5,052 nt of DNA from Candidatus Jidaibacter sp. GTDB lineage: Bacteria > Pseudomonadota > Alphaproteobacteria > Rickettsiales > Midichloriaceae. The first letter of the stretch is position 1. The number at the start of each line of letters is the position of its first letter. Made by a program: the position numbers and the translations under genes. The notes under the pieces were generated by a model. It had not been told where the DNA came from and ran no database searches. It worked only from the letters and a program-made list of their open reading frames with translations. The DNA is taken from NCBI GenBank assembly GCA_021298045.1, contig JAJTHY010000054.1, positions 1 through 5,052 on the forward strand, in the 5' to 3' direction. Of this stretch, positions 1-5,052 are shown piece by piece.

Positions 1-40
1 TAAAATGGCTATGAAAAATACAACAAATCTCCACCTCTTA

Positions 41-95
41 GTCATCCTCGCTATTGCTTGGGATCTTAAGATTCCTGAACTGCGTGCGGAATGAC
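41..95. repeat. Imperfect palindromic element, GTCAT...ATGAC
   Basis: A roughly 55-bp inverted repeat opens with GTCATCC, closes with GGAATGAC, and is centred on the perfect palindrome ATCTTAAGAT. The two arms match over their outer 5 bases and the centre, with scattered mismatches, several of which would be G-U pairs in RNA. Elements with GTCAT/ATGAC ends and a GGATCT-AGATTCC centre resemble short intergenic palindromes familiar from Rickettsiales and related genomes; that link is from memory. It lies in gene-free DNA. It could fold as a hairpin in a transcript, but there is no T-run to make it a clear terminator. Confidence 0.65.
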
Positions 96-180
96 AATTA
101 AAGCAAAAACCGTGCCTTTTTTGTAGTTGAATTAGCTATATTACCCACTCTTGGTATAGATCCGTTATACATTATTCGCG

Positions 181-213
181 TTATTTTCAGGAATTGGTAT
201 TGGATGGCCATTT
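181..213. repeat. Left copy of 33-bp direct repeat: hairpin end plus rnpB P2 sequence
   Basis: This 33-bp stretch is identical at 32 of 33 positions to 3218-3250, in the same orientation, 3037 bp away. Its first 20 bases match the terminal inverted repeat of the hairpin inserted in rnpB. Its last 13 bases (tggatggccattt) match the rnpB sequence that encodes the 3' strand of helix P2. Because it holds both element and flanking RNA-gene sequence, it is best read as a relic of an rnpB 3' region rather than a second independent insertion. Beyond base 213 similarity fades, with perhaps 8 more bases alignable through one gap. The rest of positions 1-290 shows no convincing gene. Confidence 0.8.
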
Positions 214-290
214 TATAAAGCTAAATTAACCAATTATTAATCTTTGTGGTTCATTATAGAGCATTAGAGTATTAAATTTTGTTCAATGTT

Positions 291-3056
291 ATGCAATCAA
301 AAACAAAAGTCACGGTTTTTCAAGCTTTAACCTTACTAGCAGAGCACTATAAAAGCGATTCTGAGAAATATAAACAAATAATGAATTTGTATTTAACTGG
401 CATTAGAAGGGGCAATGAAGAAGATAAAAATAATATGGAGGCACTTTTAAGCGATCCTATTTTGAGTGATTACATGATTAGCAGAAGTGCTGAGGATATC
501 AGTAGTGACCCGGTGAGGCGTTATTTTGAAAGCACGTTATGCGCTCGAACTATGGCTTCTTCTATAGATAATTTAGATTCAAAAATTATCTATAAAAATT
601 TTTGCGGTATTTTTGATACCTTGCCCATCACGTTAAAAGTGGGAATACCCTTAATGTTTTATAAAGGATTCTTCCCAACGGTGGCAACTAAATTAAGCGC
701 GACGGCTGCGGAATATATTGATATGTTTGGAGAATTAAAAAAAGAAAATCGCTTTGCTTTCTTAAAAACTGAAGAAGCAAATGCTCAAAAAGATAAAAAA
801 GTTTTTTCTGACCGTAAAAATAAGCTTATGATTATAGGGCAAAGCGTTCATGCTGCAATGTCAAGTGTTTCAAGCAATAGCAATCAATTTCCGCTTGATT
901 TGTATAATAGAGCAGGGTCACAATACGATTCTACTAACAGAGGTAGAACCAACAAGGAAGAACAAGGTGAAGTCAAATCTAATAATTTAGGTATAATGAG
1001 CAGCGAAATGCCATTGGCAAAAACAGATATGCTTTTATCTGAATCCTCATCTAACTATGTAAGGCCTGTTGAAAATTCTTCTTATAACGAAAATGCATCT
1101 GAACCAAAATCTGCTTTTTCTACCTTAGTTACTCCTTTTGTTAATTCAATATCTGGCACTATGCTTTGTCAGATTAGAGTGATGGCTAGGTTATGCAAAG
1201 AGAATCAATTTGCGTTTAAGGGCAATCAGGATCAATTAGCGCTATATTTTAAAAATTTAGTTGCACTTATGATATTCAGCTCTGGAGGTCATTCTTTAGA
1301 CGAGTTTTTGAGGGTGCTGCAAATACCTGAAGTGCAAAAAGAATTTGAGGGCATAATAGAATTTGAAAAGCTAACCTTAGATAATTTATTTAGAGTGGGC
1401 AATCAAAATGCCTTTGATGAAGCGGTGAAGAAAACCATAGAATATAATGCTATGATGATAAAGCGCCAAAAAGTTAGGGACGATTTAAAAATTTCATCCA
1501 AAAGCATTAAGGAAAAAATTTCAGAAAATGGGGGAGTTGTTACAAATGATGCATTGACCCTTGAGGTTCGGAAAGGATTGAGGTCAGCTAAATTGCCTAG
1601 AAAGCGATCTCTTGATGAAAAAAATGAATTAATAGATAGGTTATATAAAGAAATCTTTGAAGGGCAATATACTGAAAACTGGATAGAAAAAAGAAATGAA
1701 TTAGCAAAATTATTAAATATAGATGTTTCTGGAAAAACTGACGCAGAGATCAATTCAGTAATCATGAAAATAATGGGGGAACGACAAGAGGCATTGAAAT
1801 CATCGCTTTATGATGATTGGCAAGGTACGTTAAGTGAGCGTTTAGATAAGGCGTATCAAATTTATATCGATGAAAATAGGACCCTAGAAGATAGAAAGAT
1901 AGTGCAGGATTTTTTAATTTATGTATTAGACATTCAAAATCCAAAAGATATAAATAAAGAAATTGCTAGTCTAATGGCGCAAAGAGAGCTAATTAAAAAA
2001 CATAATCCGGATTTTATTCCTAAGATCTCTTTTTCTAAAATCGGTGAAGATAATCAATTAAACACTGAAATTCCTAAGGATGATCTGCTTGAAGTTAACC
2101 GTATTTCTCAAGCAAAAGATAAAGGGGAGCTAACTGGAAAGAAAACAACTTTTTTTAATCCAAATGAGCGCTCTATTTTTCAGGTAATAATAAGTGGTGG
2201 GAAATTTACAAAAGGTGGAAAGACATTTGATAGTACGAATTATATATCGCACAACAAAAAAGGATTTGTAGTTTTTACTTTTAATGTAAATGGAGAGATA
2301 TCTGTGTTTAACCATATTGATCATGATGTTACCGGAGTAGCTCATTCTAGTATGAACGCTGGGGCTTCAGTTATATGTGCTGGTGAAATGAAAATTGAGA
2401 ATGGGAAGCTGGTAGCAATTACAGAGCACTCTGGTCATTATAGGCCTACTACTTACAATATTTATAAAATGCTTGAATATTTACAGGATAGGGGTATAGA
2501 TATTTCCGAAACAAAAGTATACACATTTAAAGATTTATCAAGCCAAGTCTCTATAAATAGCAATAAATCCAAAGAATATTCTCAATTTTACGAGATGGAT
2601 GCGAATGATTCAGTGAACATATGGAAAGGAGCGACAAAACAAACCCTGTTAAATGCAAATCAAGATTTTAAGAAATACAATTCATTTAATATTATAAGCT
2701 TTATATACCTACTAAAAGATTATTTTATAGGTTCTAATTTAACAAAAGAAAAGCAAGATATAGCAAATCAATTATCATCAGCTATACATAGCAAATACGA
2801 AGAGATAAATAAGATTACAAGTAAAGAAGAAATGTTTGAGGCTGTGAATCAAATCATAGAAACAATAAAGGGATTTGAAAATAATGATCTTGCTGAAAGT
2901 GGAAGGTTGAAAAAGCTTATTGAAAACACTATATCGGAACTTACTTTTGTTAAAGAAAAAGTTTTTGAAGAAAAAGAGATGTCAAAAATTTTAAAGCAAA
3001 ATTGGAGAGATGGAGTTAAAGAAAGAAAAGGTGATGAAAGTTATAAAAGCAGGTGA
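291..3056 (+). CDS. Large hypothetical protein with C-terminal IQM-like (HSGHY-P) module
   Basis: The full-length protein is not recognised. It has 921 residues from ATG 291; a TTG at 279 would add four residues, and a TAA at 273-275 closes the frame upstream. Neither start has a good ribosome-binding site. Residues about 616-756 resemble the core of plant IQM proteins: FQVIISGGKF near 630, HSS at 685-687, AGASV, AGEMKIENGKL near 697-707, then HSGHYRP at 713-719 and a following helix with LxxLxxxGxDxSxxKV. The calmodulin-binding IQ motif of the plant proteins is not seen. No signal peptide or convincing membrane helix is visible. The middle is polar and low-complexity (about 190-280), with a basic KLPRKRS stretch near 434-440. 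The C-terminus is helical and highly charged. Size, lack of neighbours of related function, and a likely intracellular host fit a secreted host-interaction protein, but that is inference. The stop codon lies within rnpB on the other strand. Confidence 0.85.
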   Translation: MQSKTKVTVFQALTLLAEHYKSDSEKYKQIMNLYLTGIRRGNEEDKNNMEALLSDPILSDYMISRSAEDISSDPVRRYFESTLCARTMASSIDNLDSKIIYKNFCGIFDTLPITLKVGIPLMFYKGFFPTVATKLSATAAEYIDMFGELKKENRFAFLKTEEANAQKDKKVFSDRKNKLMIIGQSVHAAMSSVSSNSNQFPLDLYNRAGSQYDSTNRGRTNKEEQGEVKSNNLGIMSSEMPLAKTDMLLSESSSNYVRPVENSSYNENASEPKSAFSTLVTPFVNSISGTMLCQIRVMARLCKENQFAFKGNQDQLALYFKNLVALMIFSSGGHSLDEFLRVLQIPEVQKEFEGIIEFEKLTLDNLFRVGNQNAFDEAVKKTIEYNAMMIKRQKVRDDLKISSKSIKEKISENGGVVTNDALTLEVRKGLRSAKLPRKRSLDEKNELIDRLYKEIFEGQYTENWIEKRNELAKLLNIDVSGKTDAEINSVIMKIMGERQEALKSSLYDDWQGTLSERLDKAYQIYIDENRTLEDRKIVQDFLIYVLDIQNPKDINKEIASLMAQRELIKKHNPDFIPKISFSKIGEDNQLNTEIPKDDLLEVNRISQAKDKGELTGKKTTFFNPNERSIFQVIISGGKFTKGGKTFDSTNYISHNKKGFVVFTFNVNGEISVFNHIDHDVTGVAHSSMNAGASVICAGEMKIENGKLVAITEHSGHYRPTTYNIYKMLEYLQDRGIDISETKVYTFKDLSSQVSINSNKSKEYSQFYEMDANDSVNIWKGATKQTLLNANQDFKKYNSFNIISFIYLLKDYFIGSNLTKEKQDIANQLSSAIHSKYEEINKITSKEEMFEAVNQIIETIKGFENNDLAESGRLKKLIENTISELTFVKEKVFEEKEMSKILKQNWRDGVKERKGDESYKSR

Positions 3057-3078
3057 GCTATAAGCCGGATTCTGTCTT

Positions 3079-3237
3079 ATACCAATTCCCGAAAATAATT
3101 GCGCATAAGCATATGTCGTATTGTCAAATTTTCTTGATAAAAAAGTTTATAATATGCCGATATTACAGAGCTTTTTTCTCTTCGCAATTTGCCAAAATCT
3201 ATATACTTCTTTCCCAATTATCTTCAGGAATTGGTAT
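3079..3237. repeat. 159-bp palindromic (hairpin) element inserted in rnpB
   Basis: The ends are 23-bp inverted repeats (3079-3101 and 3215-3237) with only two differences, both of which become G-U pairs in the rnpB transcript. The interior continues as an imperfect palindrome right to the centre: AAAAAAG...ATAAT on one side pairs with ATTAC...CTTTTTT on the other around the four bases GCCG at 3156-3159, the exact midpoint. The whole element can therefore fold as one long hairpin with no coding capacity. A TA sits at each edge (3080-3081 and 3235-3236), compatible with a TA target duplication as used by IS630/mariner-type elements, but the palindrome makes this ambiguous. It is comparable in kind to Rickettsia palindromic elements or a MITE; the family is not identified. 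Confidence 0.85.
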
Positions 3238-3250
3238 TGGATGGCCATTT
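3218..3250. repeat. Right copy of 33-bp direct repeat
   Basis: This copy spans the right end of the hairpin element and the adjoining rnpB P2 3' strand, in its functional setting. It matches 181-213 with a single C/T difference. The two copies bracket the large hypothetical gene and the 3' end of rnpB. Recombination between them would delete that segment. Confidence 0.8.
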
Positions 3251-3584
3251 ATCTAGCCGATTGATTGCTCAATCGATCATGCGGCCTACCCGCGCATCTA
3301 CGCCAGAACAAGGCGTTTAGTAAACTAGCGATGCGCCTATTTGGCCTTGCTTCTGGTGGGGTTTTCCATGCGGACTCTATCGCTAGACTCCCGGTGAGCT
3401 CTTACCTCGCCTTTTCACCATTACCCATTCTTACGAAGGGCTGTATATTTTCTGTGGCACTTTCCCTAGGGTCGCCCCCGCTGGAAGTTATCCAGCACCA
3501 TTGTTTCTGTGAAGTCCGGACTTTCCTCTGTATACTCCGTTAATTTGGAAAATTACAGCGGCCATCCACCCACCTGCTTGCATC

Positions 3585-3613
3585 ACTATACTATATAATA
3601 ATTAATCTTTCAA
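3585..3613 (-). promoter_or_regulatory. Sigma-70-type promoter of rnpB
   Basis: On the minus strand TTGAAA (3608-3613) and TATAGT (3585-3590) are separated by exactly 17 bp. The expected start, 6-7 bases downstream of the -10 box, falls on the A's at about 3578-3579, where the P1 helix begins, so promoter and RNA end support each other. It is back to back with the rplM promoter. Confidence 0.75.
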
Positions 3614-3620
3614 ATCCTTG

Positions 3621-3649
3621 TTGACATTTTTCAAGTCTAAGTAAATAAT
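3621..3649 (+). promoter_or_regulatory. Probable promoter of rplM-rpsI
   Basis: A consensus -35 TTGACA (3621-3626) is followed after 17 bp by AATAAT (3644-3649), a weaker -10 box. A start near 3656 would leave a leader of about 30 bases holding a small CCTT/AAGG palindrome (3655-3663). In E. coli this operon is controlled by L13 binding its own leader; nothing here proves the same. Confidence 0.55.
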
Positions 3650-3684
3650 GGGGCCCTTAAAGGTTATTTTCTATGGGTTTATAG

Positions 3685-4161
3685 ATGAGTTCATTTACAG
3701 CTGGCACATCGTTTAAGAAATACGATGACGCTAAAAAGTGGTACGTAATCGATGCTGAAGGGTTGGTACTCGGCAGATTAGCGTCTCAAGTGGCTAAAGT
3801 TTTGCGTGGTAAACACAAAGCTGATTTTACACCGCATATCGATTCTGGTGATCATGTGATTATCGTGAATGCGGAAAAAGTTGCTATTACTGGTAATAAA
3901 TTAGAGCAAGATATTTTCTACTGGCACACAAATCACCCAGGTGGTATTAAAGAGAGAACCAAAGGGCAGATTTTAGGTGGCAAACACCCTCATAGGGTTT
4001 TGGAAAAGGCTATTGAGCGCATGATGCCTAAAGACAGTGCGTTAGCTCGTAAGCAAATGAAACATCTGCATATTTATTCAGGTAGTGAACACAAGCAGCA
4101 GGCGCAAAGCCCTGTGGCACTAGATGTTGCATCTATGAATAAAAAGAATAAGAGGGATTAA
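3685..4161 (+). CDS. rplM: 50S ribosomal protein L13
   Basis: L13 is an early-assembling protein of the large ribosomal subunit that binds 23S rRNA. The 158-residue product shows the family core: WYVIDAEGLVLGRLAS near residues 20-35, RGKHKADFTPHIDSGDHVI near 44-62, NAEKVAITGNK, the YWHTNHPGG segment near 92, and RMMPKDSALARKQMKHLHIYSG, matching the L13 signature region. It is longer than the E. coli protein (142 residues) through short N- and C-terminal extensions, which is common in alphaproteobacteria. The ATG at 3685 is preferred because an upstream ATG at 3673 meets a stop at once. No good Shine-Dalgarno sequence precedes it, suggesting initiation from a short weakly structured leader. 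It is the first gene of a two-gene operon with rpsI, 5 bp downstream. Confidence 0.97.
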   Translation: MSSFTAGTSFKKYDDAKKWYVIDAEGLVLGRLASQVAKVLRGKHKADFTPHIDSGDHVIIVNAEKVAITGNKLEQDIFYWHTNHPGGIKERTKGQILGGKHPHRVLEKAIERMMPKDSALARKQMKHLHIYSGSEHKQQAQSPVALDVASMNKKNKRD

Positions 4162-4166
4162 TATAC

Positions 4167-4604
4167 ATGTCAGTAAACACTCAAGAGAAAATTAAAATTT
4201 CTAAAATTCTTCCAAAAGAGGGTAGGATTTATGCAACCGGCAGAAGAAAAGAAGCATCTGCTCGTGTTTGGATTGCAAAAGGAAAAGGTAGAATTATTGT
4301 TAATGGCAAAGTAATAGAAGAATATCTAGCGCGCCCGGTTTTGCGTATGATAGTTAATCAGCCGTTTGCAGTTACTAACACAGCGGGTAGTTTTGATGTA
4401 TGGTGCACGGTGAAAGGTAGTGGTTTGTCTGGGCAGGCTGGTGCTATTAGGTTGGGTATCAGTAGGGCTTTGGATCAGGCTGATCCTAGTTTGCACACAC
4501 TATTGCGTCAAGGCACTTTCTTAACTAGAGATAGCAGGGAAGTTGAGCGTAAGAAATTTGGCCATAAGAAAGCTAGAAAACGCTTCCAGTTCTCTAAACG
4601 TTAA
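4167..4604 (+). CDS. rpsI: 30S ribosomal protein S9
   Basis: S9 belongs to the head of the small ribosomal subunit; its C-terminal tail reaches the P-site tRNA. The 145-residue product has the family landmarks: YATGRRKEASARVW near residues 22-35, GKGRIIVNGK, the GSGLSGQAGAIRLGISRAL segment near 84-102, TRDSREVERKKFGHKKARK, and the invariant terminal SKR. It is longer than E. coli S9 (130 residues) because of an N-terminal extension of about 18 residues, usual for alphaproteobacteria. It follows rplM by 5 bp, and its ribosome-binding site AGAGGG (4151-4156) lies inside the end of rplM, 10 bases before the ATG, so the two are probably translated from one mRNA. A stem-loop terminator follows. 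Confidence 0.97.
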   Translation: MSVNTQEKIKISKILPKEGRIYATGRRKEASARVWIAKGKGRIIVNGKVIEEYLARPVLRMIVNQPFAVTNTAGSFDVWCTVKGSGLSGQAGAIRLGISRALDQADPSLHTLLRQGTFLTRDSREVERKKFGHKKARKRFQFSKR

Positions 4605-4631
4605 TCTAGGTTTTATTGCATTATTATATTT

Positions 4632-4667
4632 AAACAAGAGTGGGGTATATATCTTGCTCTTGTTTTT
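4632..4667 (+). terminator. Stem-loop terminator of the rplM-rpsI operon
   Basis: A perfect 9-bp stem, AAACAAGAG (4632-4640) with CTCTTGTTT (4657-4665), encloses a 16-base loop and runs into a T-rich tract (4661-4671). It lies 27 bases after the rpsI stop. The stem is AT-rich and the loop large, so it may be leaky, but position and T-run fit intrinsic termination. Confidence 0.75.
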
Positions 4668-4691
4668 GTTTATGTAGTTATGTGGGATGGG

Positions 4692-4758
4692 TTGCGGCAA
4701 TCCAGCTTTTTTCTTACTTTTCTGGACGGTCGCGTAGCAAGCATGCTCCTCGCAGCGA
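4692..4758. repeat. Degraded palindromic repeat of Rickettsia-like type
   Basis: TTGCGGCAATCCAG on the left and CTGGACGGTCGCG...GCTCCTCGCA on the right flank a T-rich loop; only TCCAG/CTGGA (4701-4705, 4722-4726) still pairs perfectly. The wording CGGCAATCCAG and GCTCCTCGCA matches, from memory, the arms of a repeat abundant in Rickettsia genomes, whose right end normally reads on to CGCAATGAC. Here that end is replaced after CTCCTCGCA, next to where the probable intron begins. The left arm is also truncated. Confidence 0.5.
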
Positions 4759-5052
4759 GTGTGCCAAGAGCGCATTGTATGTTTTGGCATGCATGCGGTG
4801 CTGTGCAGAACATGGTGGTAGGTCCACCGGGATCGGCTGGTAGTAGCAGGTCTCAAACGACCCTAAGCTGCTGTATTGTAAGGGATATGGTGTTGAGCGT
4901 TAGGGAAAGGCCAGAGATGGTCATGTGAGGTTTATGGAGGTGAACGAGAGTGAACCGCTGTGGTTAAGCGTCGATAGAGGGATGCTAAGTCGAAACTATG
5001 GGTATTCGTTGGCCTATAGGACAAAGGTAGTAGAGTGACTACAATACTTGTA
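4759..5052 (+). mobile_element. Probable group II intron, 5' part (domain I), runs off the window
   Basis: The sequence has no credible protein reading but looks like structured RNA. It starts GTGTGCC, fitting the GUGYG 5' splice-site consensus, and GTGTGCCAA (4759-4767) can pair with TTGGCATGC (about 4784-4792). Further hairpins are GGTGG/CCACC (about 4813-4827), GGCC/GGTC (about 4909-4922) and GTAGT/ACTAC near 5027-5042. CCTAAG (about 4863-4868) and TATGG (about 4886-4890) are the two halves of the 11-nt GAAA tetraloop receptor typical of group II intron domain I. No reverse transcriptase is visible, as domain IV would lie beyond the window. The base composition is more GC-rich than its neighbours, suggesting transfer. 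The 5' boundary is inferred. An alternative is some other structured RNA. Confidence 0.6.

Larger units (their letters stand above)
3047..3579 (-). ncRNA. rnpB: RNase P RNA, bacterial type A, interrupted by a 159-nt hairpin
   Basis: This is the catalytic RNA of ribonuclease P, which removes 5' leaders from precursor tRNAs. Read on the minus strand it has the universal core: GAGGAAAGTCCGGACTTC (3511-3528, P4 5' strand), GGTAAGAGCTCACC, AGAAGCAAGGCCAAATAGG, the GGGTAGG loop that binds tRNA CCA (about 3284-3292), and ACAGAATCCGGCTTATAG (P4 3' strand, 3058-3075). The ends are set by helix P1: 3569-3579 pairs with 3047-3057 over 11 bp. P2 pairs 3560-3567 with 3239-3246. Length is 533 nt, or about 374 nt without the hairpin insert at 3079-3237, which is normal for type A. 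The 3' end overlaps the last codons of the convergent large gene, and P1 is followed by TTTT. The insert lies beside the catalytic core, so function is likely but not assured. Confidence 0.95.

Noticed and set aside
5..94. A 29-codon open frame beginning ATGGCTATGAAA, with a hydrophobic middle
   Set aside because: Most of it is formed by the palindrome at 41-95, it has no ribosome-binding site, and it resembles no known small protein.
1..290. A complete second copy of the hairpin element or a second rnpB
   Set aside because: Only one terminus plus 13 bases of rnpB are convincingly matched; the opposite terminus and the RNase P core motifs are missing.
1403..2345. Three minus-strand open frames of 60-120 codons
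   Set aside because: They are shadows of the large plus-strand gene, with no start signals or recognisable product.
291..3056. Calmodulin-binding IQ motif expected by analogy with plant IQM proteins
   Set aside because: No IQxxxRGxxxR-like stretch was found in the protein, so a calmodulin-binding claim is not supported.
3053..3543. Open frames of 67 and 92 codons on the plus strand
   Set aside because: They lie wholly within rnpB on the opposite strand and follow its structural conservation, not coding constraints.
4521..4928. Overlapping open frames on both strands (67-111 codons) after rpsI
   Set aside because: They run across the rpsI end, the terminator, the repeat and the structured intron-like RNA; their Cys/His/Arg-rich translations look like non-coding DNA.
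1..5052. CRISPR array or tRNA gene
   Set aside because: No regularly spaced repeats and no cloverleaf with a T-loop GTTCRAAT were seen on either strand.

Overview
The window looks like a piece of an AT-rich, repeat-loaded genome of an obligate intracellular alphaproteobacterium, most likely from the Rickettsiales. Evidence seen: low-GC coding sequence, alphaproteobacterial-style L13 and S9 ribosomal proteins, a type A RNase P RNA, and several palindromic intergenic repeats, including one whose halves resemble a repeat I remember from Rickettsia genomes. The exact genus cannot be fixed from the sequence alone.

Layout. Positions 1-290 are gene-free and hold an imperfect palindrome (41-95) and a 33-bp sequence (181-213) that recurs at 3218-3250. 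A long plus-strand gene (291-3056, 921 codons) encodes an unrecognised accessory protein. Its C-terminal third carries a module with an HSGHY-P signature like that of the plant IQM (calmodulin-binding IQ-motif) proteins. It ends inside the 3' end of rnpB, which is on the minus strand (about 3047-3579). rnpB is interrupted by a 159-bp near-perfect hairpin (3079-3237), lying between the P2 3' strand and the conserved ACAGAA/P4 3' strand. Back-to-back promoters at about 3585-3649 drive rnpB leftward and the rplM-rpsI ribosomal protein operon (3685-4604) rightward. A stem-loop terminator follows rpsI. After it come a degraded palindromic repeat and, from about 4759 to the window end, what appears to be the 5' part of a group II intron (GTGTG start, and a CCTAAG/TATGG tetraloop-receptor motif).

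How it fits together. The right half is conserved housekeeping: RNase P RNA for tRNA 5' maturation, and two ribosomal proteins in their usual operon. The left half is accessory. The long gene sits between two direct copies of a sequence made of the hairpin's terminus plus rnpB P2 sequence, which suggests it arrived or was rearranged through an event involving the rnpB 3' end. The most unusual points are the hairpin inside the RNase P catalytic-core junction, the direct repeats bracketing the accessory gene, and the IQM-like module in a bacterial protein with no visible IQ motif.
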